From positions 15,685-79,684 of the forward strand of contig JBQMRN010000008.1 of the NCBI GenBank assembly GCA_052171895.1: DNA of 64,000 bases. Direction: 5' to 3'. Each line of letters starts with the position of its first letter. Position 1 is the stretch's first letter. Both the position numbers and the translations under genes were made by a program. Below are positions 1-10,422 of the stretch, piece by piece. This DNA comes from Arsenophonus sp052171895. Its GTDB lineage: Bacteria > Pseudomonadota > Gammaproteobacteria > Enterobacterales > Enterobacteriaceae. Below the pieces are notes generated by a model, which worked only from the letters and a program-made list of their open reading frames with translations, searched no databases and was not told where the DNA came from.

Positions 1-766
1 CTCAATTTTCTTTTGATTCTCGATAAGCATCTTTGAGAGCAACTAGCTCCTTATGCCAATGCTCAGTTATGCCGATAATGAGCAGCAGGCAAAGGTGTGA
101 TCACATTTCTTGACAGGACAGTAATATGTATGCCATCAGCTCAGAAATAAACGTACCGCATATCGCTTAAATCACGCAGCTACCAATTACTTGTGCTCTT
201 CAAATCATTGCTGTTTCAGTCTTCTGATGGGGTAGATGAGAAAACTATGTGCTTTTCACCGAGAAATACCCCTATAGCTTCATAAAAATTACCAGTGGCT
301 GTGCTTCTCGCAGCTATAGCCATGGTAGCAACTCGTTGACGCTTTTGTACGCTTCAGATAAGGCGCGCTACAGAGCAACGAGCTATTGAAGCCTAATTCG
401 GTTATCACTACGATCCCTGATCTTAAGCACTTTAATCTCAACATCGCTAACACCACTCTGGTATAATTTGCTGTGAAAATAATCGTTACACAGACGGAGA
501 ATGACGGCTATCGACAAAGTGGTCTTTAGCATGTTTCGAAGCATGGCTTCGAGCTCAACCTCAACGGCGGTGGGTATATCAACTTCCCTGGCACCATTAC
601 GGATGAGTTCATGCAAGGGATCAGAGGTAATATCTGGTTTTGTAAATACCTGTAAGGTAGACTTTTCATGGCATATCATATCTCTGTTATTGAAATTATT
701 CACGAAATTAATAAGCAGGATACCCCACCATCTCTGAAACCCCATACACCAAACCCGAGCATAACT
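1..766 (-). mobile_element. IS256-family element, truncated by the window edge, transposase broken
   Basis: This is the 5' part of an IS256-type (mutator) element read on the minus strand. Its outer end (761-766) carries the AGTTAT terminus shared by the other copies. The translation runs from a start near 680 through the recognisable HELIRNGAR segment and the DVEIKVLKIRDRS segment of IS256 transposases. It then continues in shifted frames with the ITEHWHKELVALKDAYRES-like segment near position 60, interrupted by stops. The element sits inside an IS481-type transposase gene, whose 5' part follows at 767-1342. The rest lies beyond the left edge. Confidence 0.8.
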
Positions 767-1342
767 AGCGTTTTGCATTTTTAGAAAAAATTTCATATCT
801 ACGCGAAGATAACCAGGCTCATAGCTTTTAAATGCTTTATGCTTCGGCTTCTTGGTTTCTCGCCCCCTCTCCTGCCTCATTTCACGAAAATCCCCTCCTC
901 CTCCTAGGCTACATAAAGAGCGATCCAGGCTAGACCGACCTAGAAACATGGGGTTCAGGAATTCTCGTACGACTTTGCAGCAGATCGTTAAAAAGGAGAA
1001 AAACGTTTTTCGCAGGAAAACAACTACGGCTTCTTGAGCAAGCGACAGCGTTGTCGGGAAATAATGGGGAAATATGGCTCTGATCATCAACATTATCTCG
1101 TTATTGCCTTTTAGCAACAGTAAGTTCGAATATCTCATAATGCTTAGCAAAAGTAAGATGCAGGCTCTTTTTGGTTGCCTAAATAGAGCAGCGCTGATTT
1201 TAGGTGTTATAGTTACCTAACATAACAATTGAGCCTCATCATTATGATATTTTTTCAACTATAATCATCCCTCAGCCATCTTGCCATGAATAGACCTGGG
1301 TGACGAGAGTCTATATAATGAATGATCCGCCGGAACCAAACA
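767..1342 (-). mobile_element. IS481-family element, 5' half, cut by IS256
   Basis: The 5' portion of an IS481-type element on the minus strand. Its outer end at 1342 has the TGTTTGGTTCCGG-like terminus seen in the other six copies. The translation shows the family's SLAQEAVVVFLRKT and SSLDRSL segments and then HKAFKSYEPGYL, the lead-in to the DDE catalytic domain. The reading frame runs into the IS256 element at 766, so an apparent 255-residue ORF here is a chimera of two transposases. Insertion on the other side removed the C-terminal part of dusB. Confidence 0.8.
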
Positions 1343-1344
1343 AT

Positions 1345-1640
1345 TAATTCGTGCAGCTGCTGCCATTTCATCGAGATCAGTATCTATAATTTACACAGAA
1401 CAAATGCCTAATTTATCAGTATGGATTATTCTCAATCTAAATTTGTTTGTTTTCCAATCATTAAAATTAGAAAACAAACAAATTCAACACTATCAATATC
1501 AGCACCCATTAGTAATACAGTAAGCAAAAATAACCACCTATCTCGGTAATAGCAGCAGTTGCCATTAGTGCTGCAATGAGACAGTTTTTTATCTGAGATA
1601 ACATACATAGGCAATAAAAAAAGACCATCTAGATTCAGTT
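1345..1640 (-). pseudogene. dusB: dusB remnant (tRNA-dihydrouridine synthase B)
   Basis: Only the first 85 or so residues of tRNA-dihydrouridine synthase B remain, on the minus strand. Recognisable pieces are a decayed N-terminus resembling the family's RNRLIAAPMAGITDRPF, then NKSRLRIIHTDEPGI-like and DEMAAAARIN segments, spread over different frames with stops. The gene is cut off at 1342 by an IS481-type element. In enterobacteria dusB follows prmA on the same strand, which is the arrangement here. The enzyme reduces uridines in tRNA and is dispensable, in keeping with its loss. Confidence 0.7.
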
Positions 1641-2059
1641 ACTTGCAAGGTGAAAATGGCGCGCGTCGTATATTACGCATTTTTTACGAAATATAAAAAG
1701 ATAAACTTTGAGCAAATTAATCTTTCTTCGAAAGATTTTATCTTGATTTTTAATCACATATAATTTTATTAAAAATTAATATAAATAAATTTATTATTTA
1801 TTTTTAAATATTGTTATTCTTTATCATAAAGAGTTTGTTAGGTTAGATTAACTATATTAATTGTATAAAATTAACTTTGATAACCATTTTATTATGATTA
1901 TTGAAAATATTATCTTATTTAAACAATAAACATTATTCAATTTCTGGTCATTATTGTTTTATGATTTTCTAGAAAAATAGATTATTCGCAAAAATTTTAT
2001 TACTAGGATTAGCATATATATTACGGTAATCCTGCTTAAATTTAATCCATTTTTTTATT
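1641..2059. other. AT-rich intergenic stretch between dusB and prmA remnants
   Basis: About 420 bases of very AT-rich DNA between the 3' end of the prmA remnant and the 5' end of the dusB remnant. In relatives this gap holds the dusB-fis promoter. I see no ORF or convincing RNA structure; a promoter for dusB would now serve nothing. Confidence 0.5.
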
Positions 2060-2963
2060 CCGGTTATTCTTGGCAGCATTCTTCTTTTTCTATTATCACC
2101 TCAATATTAATGAGTTGTTGGTAGGCAGTTATAACTACTTTTTCCTGTCTAGGTAATATTCCAGACAGTCCAAGTAAAAGATTTTATTGGTTAATTTCCT
2201 CGATTGCATGCACCATCTAATTCGTATAAGGGAGCTAGAAGAGCTAAGTTATTAGCAATAATAATATTCACTTTTAGATCTTCAGGTTGATCTTTGGCCA
2301 AATAAAGAACTAATTTATCAGCATCCTTATTTTGTTTAGCATTGTTTTGGCTAGCAAGGACAGCTTGAAGATCGATATCAATGCCAATGGCTTTCTTGGT
2401 ACCTAGCTTAATTGCGACAATGGCTAGCCTAGTAGCGCCTGAAGCACAACCAAAATCGATAACCGTTTTATCTTTCAAATTTAAGCTATCTACCCACTTT
2501 AAACAGAGTGATATGGTAGGTGTTTGTACCGCTTGTTACCAAACACCAAGGCAGGATTAAAAATAACATTAACTGCATTGGAATTAGGTCTATCACTCGT
2601 CAGCTAGGACAAATCCATAATTTGTACCCAAAACTCACTGGATGGAAATTATCCATCCATTCACATCCCAATCTTTATTTTTTATTTGTTCAACTTTATA
2701 CAAAAAATTTTAGATAATAAAGAATCACTTTTAAGTTATAACCTGCTCCGCTGTTCCATATTGCTTTCAGCATTAAATAAAGCAATAAGGTCTGTATCTT
2801 GCCAAAAACGAGTTTTCTCCGGTATGAATTTAAAAACAGGGTTGTCATAGCTATCCTGAAAGGTGAAGGGAAGCAGCTCTCATCCAGCCTTCTGTTAAGA
2901 TATCACTTAAGGATTCTACATGCTCTCGACTGTTAAATTCAGACGTATTTCTATCTAGGGCAT
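2060..2963 (-). pseudogene. prmA: prmA pseudogene (ribosomal protein L11 methyltransferase)
   Basis: The whole length of PrmA can be traced on the minus strand (about 900 bases against 293 codons in E. coli) but in several frames. The ATG is at 2961-2963, followed almost at once by a stop where the family has MPW. The S-adenosylmethionine-binding core survives best (2191-2478): KTVIDFGCASG, then AIGIDIDLQA, with FGC(G/A)SG as the methyltransferase motif I. Upstream pieces FQDSYDNPVF, DTDLIALFNAES and NAVNVIFNPAL match the N-terminal domain. PrmA trimethylates ribosomal protein L11 and is non-essential in E. coli. Confidence 0.85.
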
Positions 2964-2989
2964 AAATATTTCATTGAGATCTTCGCTTA

Positions 2990-4435
2990 TTAATTCATTT
3001 TTATCGATGTAGATAATAATTTTTTCTCACCAACAACATTACCTATTAAAAAAGTAAGAAAGCTTAATAATAAGGAGGGTGTATGATGGGATAAAAATTA
3101 AAAATTTCAACATCAAAGGTGGTGAATAATATGTAAGAGATGGCACTGAAGATCATTAAACTTAATGCACAAAAACTGGTTTGCTCTTTGCCAATAAAGT
3201 CCGAGTACTAATGAACAAAGAAAAACAGCTTGTAATCCACCAAAAGCAAGTAAATTTAATCAAATAATCATTTGCTGTGGATGGACAAAGGCGACTAATA
3301 GGAATGAAATACTAAGAATGAGGGTAGAAGCACTTGAGATCCAGATTAATTTTTTAATCTCCTTTAGTGCTATATTTAAATATAGATCTTTTATAAGAAT
3401 TGCTGAAGATTGGAGCAATTGTGAATTAATTGTTGACATAATGGCAGCTATTGAGTCGGCTAAGAAAATTCCTCCGGCGACGGAGGTAAAACCGTGATCA
3501 TTAATGTTGGGATGACCTGATCTGAAATCCTTAAATCCGATAAAATAGCTCGAGCTAATGCACCAACAAATGCATTACAAGCATTAAAATAACCATCACA
3601 ATGCTGCCGATAATGATCCCAAAGTGCATTGTTTGGCTATTTTATATGAAATGCAGCAGATAGCAGTATTTGGTAAGCCAATAACCCCAAAACAAACCAA
3701 TACCAAGAAGAAAAACATAATGGCATGCTAAAGATATTATCGACGCCTTGTGGCGTAATCAATTTTAGATCAATTGCTTTTAATGTCTCAGTTGCTGCGG
3801 CTAGACACTTCCAGCCTTCTGAATAGTTGCAACCAGCAAAATAATGCTTCCTAATAACATAACAAAGCCTTATAGGTATCATTAAGAACACTGGCTCTAA
3901 AACCACCAGATATAGTGTAAAATGCATACTGATACCAAATATTAATAACCCTATTCATAGGGAATGTTTGCTGCAGTTTCTAGTAAACGATGTCCGCCGA
4001 TAAATTGAATTCTCATAGCAAAAAAGAAAGAGACAAGCAAACTAATATTAGCGATCCATACCAGTAAACGGCTTTGAAAACGAGCATATAGCATGTCATT
4101 AAGTGTCACCGCATTATAGCAACTAGCCAGGATGGCGAATTTTTTACCTAATACGCCAAGGGATAGCCAAATAATCGGAACTGAATTAAGGCAAGTAGCA
4201 CCCAAGCCAAGGCCATATATATAAGCGGCGCTAGTCCCACCTATGAAGGAACTAGCACTGATGTAGGTTGCAGTGATTGTTATTGCCAAAACAACCATAC
4301 CACCTATAGACCGATTACACCTAGAAAGTATTCATGCAAAAACTTGCCTTTTTGACGTTGATGATAAGCATAAATAGATAGTAAACAAACTAATAATAAA
4401 TAAGTAATAAGTGGTAAGAGAATTTCAATTTGGAT
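2990..4435 (-). pseudogene. panF: panF pseudogene (sodium/pantothenate symporter)
   Basis: A full-length but frameshifted pantothenate:sodium symporter gene, about 1.45 kb as in E. coli (483 codons). The longest surviving piece, 3951-4298, contains TATYISASSFIGG, WLSLGVLGKKFAILA and NAVTLNDMLYARFQSRLLV, which are PanF signatures. The original start codon position reads ATC (4433-4435) in the context that is MQLEV in E. coli. The gene overlaps the end of yhdT as in relatives. Loss implies pantothenate must be made in the cell or enter by another route. Confidence 0.85.
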
Positions 4436-4665
4436 CTTTATCTTCCAATGACATTTGTTTAAAAAACAATTTAACCATTAAGATACAAAGTAAAATAAAT
4501 TACAGGTAAATATAAACATGAAAGTTCAAACCATAATGGCATACCTGTTATTCCCCCTTCCTTACTTGTAAGGTATGCAGTCATAATCCAACTACATAAA
4601 TAAGCAAAGGGAAGAAAAACTGACCAACAAGCTTCTTTGTTGGATTGAAGAAAACGTTTCTCCAT
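4425..4665 (-). pseudogene. yhdT: yhdT, frameshifted near its 3' end (small membrane protein)
   Basis: YhdT is a small inner-membrane protein of unknown function (80 residues in E. coli) encoded between accC and panF. Here an ORF of 64 codons (4471-4665) carries the conserved N-terminus (MEKRF, NKEACW) and two hydrophobic segments, with GMPLWFELSCLY between them. The conserved C-terminus, LCILMVKLFF followed by LEDKDPN, is present but in another frame, after a T-rich run near 4500. Restoring the frame would end the gene at 4425, overlapping panF by a few bases as in E. coli. A sequencing error in the run is possible, but the broken panF beside it makes real decay likely. Confidence 0.7.
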
Positions 4666-4793
4666 TGGTTCTGCTGATAAAAAAACTTAATCTGATGGTT
4701 TATATGTTATTTAAAGATCATCTTCAGATAAAAAGATCAAAAATAAGGGTACATACATATTACCCTATTGTAATTAAATATAAATAGAAAAGT

Positions 4794-6140
4794 TTATTCT
4801 TGTGTAGCGAGTTTTTTTTCCAAATAATGAATATTGGTAGCACCTTTGAAAAAATTACTGTCATCCATAATTTTTTGTTGTAATTCTATGTTAGTTTTAA
4901 TCCCATCAATAATTAATTCAGATAAGGCATTTTTCATCCGAAGGATAGCAATTTCGCGAGTTTCACCATAAGTAATCAGCTTACCAATCATAGAGTCATA
5001 GTAAGGTGGAACAGTGTAACCTGCATAAATATGTGATTCCCAACGTATACCAAAACCTCCAGGAATATGGAGGCGTGTAATTTTACCCGAACTTGGCAAG
5101 AAGGTATCAGAATCTTCCGCATTAATTCGACATTCTATTGCATGACCATGAATTTTAACATCTTTTTGTTTAATAGATAGGGATAAACCGGATGCAATCC
5201 TTAACTGTTCTTTAATCAAATCAACCCCAGTGATCATTTCTGTTACAGGATGCTCAACTTGAATACGCGTATTCATTTCAATAAAGTAGAATTCACCTCT
5301 TTTATAAAGGAATTCAAAGGTACCGGCACCACGATAATCGATATCAAGACAAGCTTTTGCGCAGCGCTCGCCAATCCTTTTACGGATATCAACTTTTATA
5401 CTTGGTCCAGGCGCTTCTTCAACTACTTTTTGATGACGACGTTGTATTGAGCAATCACGTTCGGCCAAATAAATTGCATTGCCTTGACCGTCAGCAAGTA
5501 CTTGAATCTCAATATGTCGGGGATTCTCTAGAAACTTTTCCATATAAACCATACTATTATTAAAAGCAGCTTTTGCTTCGGCGCGAGTCAGGGTAATAGC
5601 TTGTTCTAGATCACTTTCATTATGAACAACACGCATACCGCGGCCACCACCACCACCAGATGCTTTAATAATAACCGGGTAGCTAATTCTATTAGCAATC
5701 GTTTTATTGGTTTTAATGTCATTTCCTAAAGGCCCATCTGAGCCAGTAACACAAGGAACACAGGCTTTTTTCATAGCTTGAATCGCTGAAACTTTATCAC
5801 CCATGAGTCGAATAGTTTCTGGTTTAGGGCCAATAAATATAAAACCAGAGCGCTCCACTTTTTCGGCAAAGTCGGCATTTTCAGAGAGAAAACCGTAACC
5901 AGGATGAACGGCTTCTGCAGCAGTAATTTCTGCTGCTGAGATGATTGCTGGAATATTAAGATAACTTTCAGCTGAAGCAGCAGACCCGATGCAGACAGTT
6001 TCATCAGCAAGTAATACATGTTTTAAGTTACGATCAGCGATAGAATGCACGGCGACAGTTTTTATTTTTAGTTCTTTACAGGCACGTAAAATGCGTAAAG
6101 CAATTTCGCCACGGTTGGCGATAATAATTTTTTTAAGCAT
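4794..6140 (-). CDS. accC: Biotin carboxylase subunit of acetyl-CoA carboxylase
   Basis: AccC carboxylates the biotin carried on AccB using ATP and bicarbonate, the first half-reaction of malonyl-CoA synthesis. The 448 residues match the usual 449. The N-terminal domain starts ILIANRGEIALRI. The ATP-grasp glycine-rich loop is KASGGGGGRGMRVV, and the catalytic segment EMNTRIQVEHPVTE contains the conserved Glu-Asn-Arg-Gln set. It is the last gene of an aroQ-accB-accC unit, 11 bases after accB, the order seen in Yersinia-like relatives. Intact in a region of broken genes, it is under purifying selection, as expected for fatty acid synthesis. Confidence 0.97.
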   Translation of the reverse strand: MLKKIIIANRGEIALRILRACKELKIKTVAVHSIADRNLKHVLLADETVCIGSAASAESYLNIPAIISAAEITAAEAVHPGYGFLSENADFAEKVERSGFIFIGPKPETIRLMGDKVSAIQAMKKACVPCVTGSDGPLGNDIKTNKTIANRISYPVIIKASGGGGGRGMRVVHNESDLEQAITLTRAEAKAAFNNSMVYMEKFLENPRHIEIQVLADGQGNAIYLAERDCSIQRRHQKVVEEAPGPSIKVDIRKRIGERCAKACLDIDYRGAGTFEFLYKRGEFYFIEMNTRIQVEHPVTEMITGVDLIKEQLRIASGLSLSIKQKDVKIHGHAIECRINAEDSDTFLPSSGKITRLHIPGGFGIRWESHIYAGYTVPPYYDSMIGKLITYGETREIAILRMKNALSELIIDGIKTNIELQQKIMDDSNFFKGATNIHYLEKKLATQE

Positions 6141-6151
6141 AGGATGCCTCG

Positions 6152-6622
6152 TTATTCGATGATAACCAATGGCTCGTCAAATTCAACTGCTTCTCCATTT
6201 TCTAGCAGAATTGCTTTAACTACACCTGCTTTGTCTGCTTCGATCTGATTCATCATTTTCATCGCTTCAACAATACATAGAGGATCTCCTAGCTTAACCG
6301 TTTGGCCAACTTCAACAAATGGTTTTGCTTCTAGACTTGGCGCTCGGTAAAAGGTACCTACCATTGACGAGCGAACAGTATAACCACTGATTTCTGCTTT
6401 TTTCTCATTTACTGTTTCAGGTAAAATTTGAGAAGGTGCTATAGCGTTTGCTAAAGCCGGTTGATGCGAAGTTGGTGTTGCCATATACTGTTGTATAGTT
6501 GGTAAATTTTTTACGATTGTACGGCTAATACGTACCGATTCTTCACCTTCCGAAATTTCTAGTTCAGAAATGCTAGATTCTTCAACAAGCTCAATTAATT
6601 TTTTTATTTTACGAATGTCCAT
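6152..6622 (-). CDS. accB: Biotin carboxyl carrier protein of acetyl-CoA carboxylase
   Basis: AccB carries biotin between the biotin carboxylase (AccC) and the carboxyltransferase. It has 156 residues, the same as E. coli. The C-terminal biotinyl domain (about 80-156) contains the EAMKMMNQIEAD motif with the biotin-accepting Lys at residue 122. The N-terminal region (MDIRKIKKLIELVEESSI) is the dimer and AccC-binding part, joined by a linker (45-75) rich in Ala, Thr, Pro and Gln. It lies 17 bases after aroQ and 11 before accC, so all three are probably co-transcribed. Biotin ligase must be supplied from elsewhere in the genome. Confidence 0.97.
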   Translation of the reverse strand: MDIRKIKKLIELVEESSISELEISEGEESVRISRTIVKNLPTIQQYMATPTSHQPALANAIAPSQILPETVNEKKAEISGYTVRSSMVGTFYRAPSLEAKPFVEVGQTVKLGDPLCIVEAMKMMNQIEADKAGVVKAILLENGEAVEFDEPLVIIE

Positions 6623-6639
6623 AAGTTAATTCCGTACTT

Positions 6640-7137
6640 TTATTCTTTATATTTATTAGGTTGGGATTCATCAATGGTTGCTAATTTTTCAATACTTAAT
6701 AAGAATTTAACCGCAGCCTCTAATGCAAAAATATAACCATCAGCACGGAAACCACAGATGACACCGTTTGCTATCTCGGAGAGATAGGAGTGATGTCTGA
6801 ATGGTTCACGTGCATGAATATTAGTAATATGGATTTCATAAAAAGGAATAGCAACGCTTAATATTGCATCTCGTAATGCCACACTAGTATGCGTTAATGC
6901 TGCTGGATTAATCAATATAAAGTCAACTTTCCTTTGAGCTCGATGGATTTCATTAATCAGCTCATGTTCTGCATTAGATTGAAAATGACTTAATGTAACT
7001 CCTAATTGTTTTGCTTTTTGGCTCGTTTTGTTAACAATATCCTGAAGTGTAAGAGCGCCATAGAATAGTGCTTCTCTCGTCCCAAGCATATTTAAATTTG
7101 GACCATTTAGCAGCAAAATTTGGAAATCTTTAGCCAT
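6640..7137 (-). CDS. aroQ: Type II 3-dehydroquinate dehydratase
   Basis: AroQ converts 3-dehydroquinate to 3-dehydroshikimate, step three of the shikimate pathway to chorismate and aromatic amino acids. The 165-residue protein has the type II signatures LNGPNLNMLGTRE near the N-terminus, INPAALTHTSVALRDA (active-site Asn and Thr region), and HITNIHAREPFRHHSY with the catalytic His and Arg. A strong Shine-Dalgarno (GGGGAGAG) lies about 10 bases before the ATG. It heads the aroQ-accB-accC unit, and the upstream DNA contains a TATAAT-like -10 about 30 bases from the start codon. The gene is intact at normal length. Confidence 0.96.
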   Translation of the reverse strand: MAKDFQILLLNGPNLNMLGTREALFYGALTLQDIVNKTSQKAKQLGVTLSHFQSNAEHELINEIHRAQRKVDFILINPAALTHTSVALRDAILSVAIPFYEIHITNIHAREPFRHHSYLSEIANGVICGFRADGYIFALEAAVKFLLSIEKLATIDESQPNKYKE

Positions 7138-7293
7138 TTTCGGGTATCTCTCCCCGATTAATTATATATCTAACTTGATGCTAATAGTTTGTCATCTTTT
7201 TCTCATAATGAAAACGTTTATTTTTACGACAAATAGCATTTTTATGAAAATTTCATCGCAATTAGCAGCAAAATTCTCTTAAATATTAAAAAT

Positions 7294-7687
7294 TTAATGT
7301 ATTTTTAGTAGTTCCGGAAAGTAATTTACTTATTGATTACTTTATTGGCATAATCAATTACTTTTTTCTAAAAGAATCTCTCTTGTGGTTAATTGATAAA
7401 AACTATCTGGTAATAAATTGGCTAATCGTTGTTATTTTTATGGGCGCTTTTATTGTTGAAACCATCACAGAGTCCTATCCCTTGTAGTCGTACATTACGC
7501 AGAATATAAGGTATCACTGTTGTTGATAATATAAGAGACAGGACCACATGCGGCTACTCCTTAATAATAGCACATTTGTAAAATAACAGTTCCTAATGTA
7601 CTGACCTCAACAGTATTTATAGCTCCTGCTCAAGGTTGCTTTTTCTAAAGGGTGAGGTATTTAGTCAATTCTTTATGTAGCAGTAGC
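7294..7687 (-). pseudogene. acuI: acuI (yhdH) 3' part, separated from its 5' part by an IS91-type element
   Basis: C-terminal portion of the zinc-independent quinone-oxidoreductase-like enzyme AcuI (acrylyl-CoA reductase in the family) on the minus strand. The best stretch is TTVIPYILRNVRLQGIG, matching the E. coli TTVMPFILRNVRLQGVD. Before it lie PLEKA- and INTV-like pieces, and after it FYQLTTREILLEKVIDYA-like text, all in shifted frames with stops. The 5' part of the same gene is at 9616-10205. The two parts are separated by about 1.93 kb of IS91-type DNA, so the gene was split by that insertion and both halves then decayed. Confidence 0.75.
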
Positions 7688-7689
7688 AT

Positions 7690-9615
7690 TTTTTAGCGCA
7701 AACCTAACCATATTATAGTGTGAGAGCAACGCAGCTAATGTGCTTTTATGGATGTTCATGATCTGAATACTTTTTTATACTCTGAGATATATTAATATAT
7801 TCAGGATTTTATCCAGATGGCTAGGAATAAATTTCCTAGAAAGCCTAAACCGGATAAAATCAAGAAGACAACACGAGACTTCAAGCGTTACTGCGCGTCT
7901 TTATTCGAAGCGCTTTATGATCTCTCTCTCGAAATAAATGATGACAGACACATTGAATTTTTTATCACTCTCCAAAAGAGCCCATACAGCAATGCGTCCG
8001 ACTTGTAGTCCCCAATTTTTCTTGACACGCAAGTATTAATTCGGTTCTCCTCTAATCAGAATTATCCAGAGTTTTGATCAACCCCAAGGTGCCAAGCCGG
8101 ATAACGCTAGATACGACCGCATTGAGGAGGCAATGATTGAAAGTATACTTGCCTATGAATTCATCACCTATAGAGAGCTAGCGATAATTCCTGTTTCCTT
8201 CGCTTCCTGGAACAAATACAAAGATAACTGTCCCGATCGATAGACCTAACGCGAATACGGACAGCATGACGATTTCTATTTCTCTAGAAAGATACCCAGA
8301 GGGTAATTTACCTAAATGTATCTATAAACCCCCCACTCAACTGAACTACTTTTCAGTATTAATGATGGCTGGAATAACTTTCTTAAAAAATAAGATGAAA
8401 ATGTTAATTCGTATAGAGCCCTTTATCTATCGAGAGAATGCTTGCCGGCGGCATATATGCCGCCATGGGTATTATCCGATGCTAACTGCTGTTGTATCCC
8501 TCCTGAGAATGCTGTTCCCACATCTGTTTTTTAGCAAGGCTGTAAATCAAAAGCCTGCAGTTCATGCGCCTTCAAAGGCAAAGAGGAGTGGTTAGGACAG
8601 CAGATTCATATCTTGCCAAATTGCGACTGGCAACAGATTACTTTCACTATGCTCCCATCCTCTTTGGATTTTCAACAATAACTTCGCACGACTTAACGCT
8701 GTGTTTCGCGACGCGCCAACCTGCGCTACGCTATAGTTGGCAGGAAAACAGAGTATCGAAATTTGTATCTTCTGTGCCTTGAATACCTATGATCAACAAC
8801 TCAATCAACATCCCCATGTTCATATCTCTCTCACCCTCCTGTGGGGCTAGATATTAAACATACTGTATGGTGTGAACTATTCTTCAAAAAAAGAACGGTT
8901 GAAGAAATCTATTGAAAGACGCTGTCATCCGGCTGCTGCATTACAGCTATAACCTAATAAATTTCAGTAGTTTTCCTAATCTTGGATATATATCCGCGAC
9001 AGGAAGCACTAACAGTGTTACCTAAAGGGACAGTATAGACGTTACTACAAAGTGCACTTCGGTAAAAAGATGAAAGCAGCGTTACATAGCGTGAAATACA
9101 TCTTGGGTTTATATTAGCTATATTTTAGCGAGGCATTTTAAGATGGTACGTTACTATATTTTTTCTCAGATTGTAAATAATGCACGCTATTAGCGAAGGT
9201 GTGTATAAAGCACTGTTGTGGAGATAAGAGCTCACAAAAAACCAGAAAAACCAGAAAACTAGAAAAACCAAAAAACTAGAAAAACAAGAGCGGAGTTTGT
9301 CATTCTGATAAAAGGATTTCTACGCACAGATCCGTACAAATGCATTCTGTGTAACAACAGTCTACTTTTTATCGATGATCAGAGGTTGGAGAAAACAGGC
9401 AACGGAATTGTTGTCAAAAAAAATACATAAAATGAAAAACGATGCTTATTAAGCATACTAATAGGATTTAATATTTCTAATATTAGTGCATTAGATCAAA
9501 AAAATATACTCTTTGATGAAACTTTAACTTACAATAGATCCAGTAAACTAAATTCTATCTCCTTTTAGCAAAGGGAGATACCTATTGCGCTTCACTTAAA
9601 TAGCAATTCAATTTT
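7690..9615 (+). mobile_element. IS91-family element inserted in acuI, transposase broken
   Basis: A decayed IS91-type element of about 1.93 kb. The transposase reads on the plus strand: cysteine-containing zinc-binding segment CKSKACSSC near 8550, then HILPNCDWQQITFTM, VGLDIKHTVW, LFFKKRTVEEI, LLHYSYNLINFSSLPG and RRYYKVHFGKK up to about 9120, with many stops. A 63-codon ORF at 7817-8008 lies in the upstream part; I do not recognise it. The right end (about 9420-9615) matches the DNA next to two other IS91-type copies, which fixes the terminus near CAATTT at 9615. IS91 elements use a single-strand, HUH-type mechanism and make no target duplication; none is seen. Confidence 0.75.
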
Positions 9616-10205
9616 TAACTATCAAATATCTTTAAATAATCCATCTTACTATCTTGGTCAATTACTGCTGTGATAGAATAAGCCAGTTTATCGAAAAATT
9701 GTATTTTAATACTAGCTACACAACCACTGGCCCTACCTATCACAAAAATGTTGCCTTTATCAATAGTTACTCCATTTTCTTCTAAAGCCATTATACAGCC
9801 CATAGCGTTAAAACTAGTGGTATCGATTATCCTCGCTTGAGGCATCATTATTTTATCAGAAATAACTGTTAAGCATTTAGCTAGCACTCGCGCTTGTTTT
9901 GCTAATCCTTCCCCACAATGGGTTTTACTAACACCACTGGCCACTCGCTAAAACTGGTTGGGCGATTTAAAATTTTGTATCTGTTTAAAACTTAATGATA
10001 ACTGTAAAATCAATACCTATGTACCCATCATCGAAAACTTACGGATAATTTTTCTTTAGAGGTTAATAGCTAAAGCATACTTGTAGTTTAGTGTAGACAA
10101 ATAAATATCTACGATAAGGTCTTAAAATGGTAAAAATATATCGTTGATTGATTTTATACTAGTTTTTAATACTAGATTTTCTTGTTCTAATAGCAAGGCA
10201 TTCAT
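9616..10205 (-). pseudogene. acuI: acuI (yhdH) 5' part, cut by the IS91-type element
   Basis: N-terminal two thirds of AcuI on the minus strand, with the ATG at 10203-10205 (MNALLLEQE against MQALLLEQQ in E. coli). Further matches are STLNYKYALAI for SSLNYKDALAI and IIRKF with a downstream GIDF. A 109-codon frame at 9615-9944 then contains GLAKQARV, a decayed MALEENGV segment and VIGRASG where the family has the NADPH-binding VTGASGGVG. The glycine-rich loop is damaged. The text stops at the acuI residue just before the lost RVLPRDEF-like segment, exactly where the IS91-type terminus begins. Confidence 0.8.
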
Positions 10206-10422
10206 AATTTGTAGCCTTTAAATTTGCATAAGGATGCTTCAATAAAATTATTTTGTTATTTATGATAGCATAAAATTTCAAAAATGAATATATTGTAAAT
10301 ATATTTATTTACTAGCCTAAATAATGGGTTATCAGAAAGGATATCTATTTATTTTAGTAAAAATTATAATAAATAAAAACGCCTAGAATTAATACTTACA
10401 TCTAAATTATTTTATTGCTACT

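Noticed and set aside
383..1150. A 255-codon ORF that could pass for a novel gene
   Set aside because: Its first two thirds are IS481 transposase and the rest IS256 transposase, fused by insertion at 766/767. The length is accidental.
7817..8008. Possible small gene or toxin-antitoxin component (63 codons, MARNKFPRKP start)
   Set aside because: No partner gene, no recognised family, and it lies within the boundaries of a decayed IS91-type element; I cannot support a function.
9232..9290. AAACCAGAAAA/AAACTAGAAAA repeats as a possible regulatory array
   Set aside because: Low-complexity expansion in the IS91 transposase remnant; the other copies lack it.
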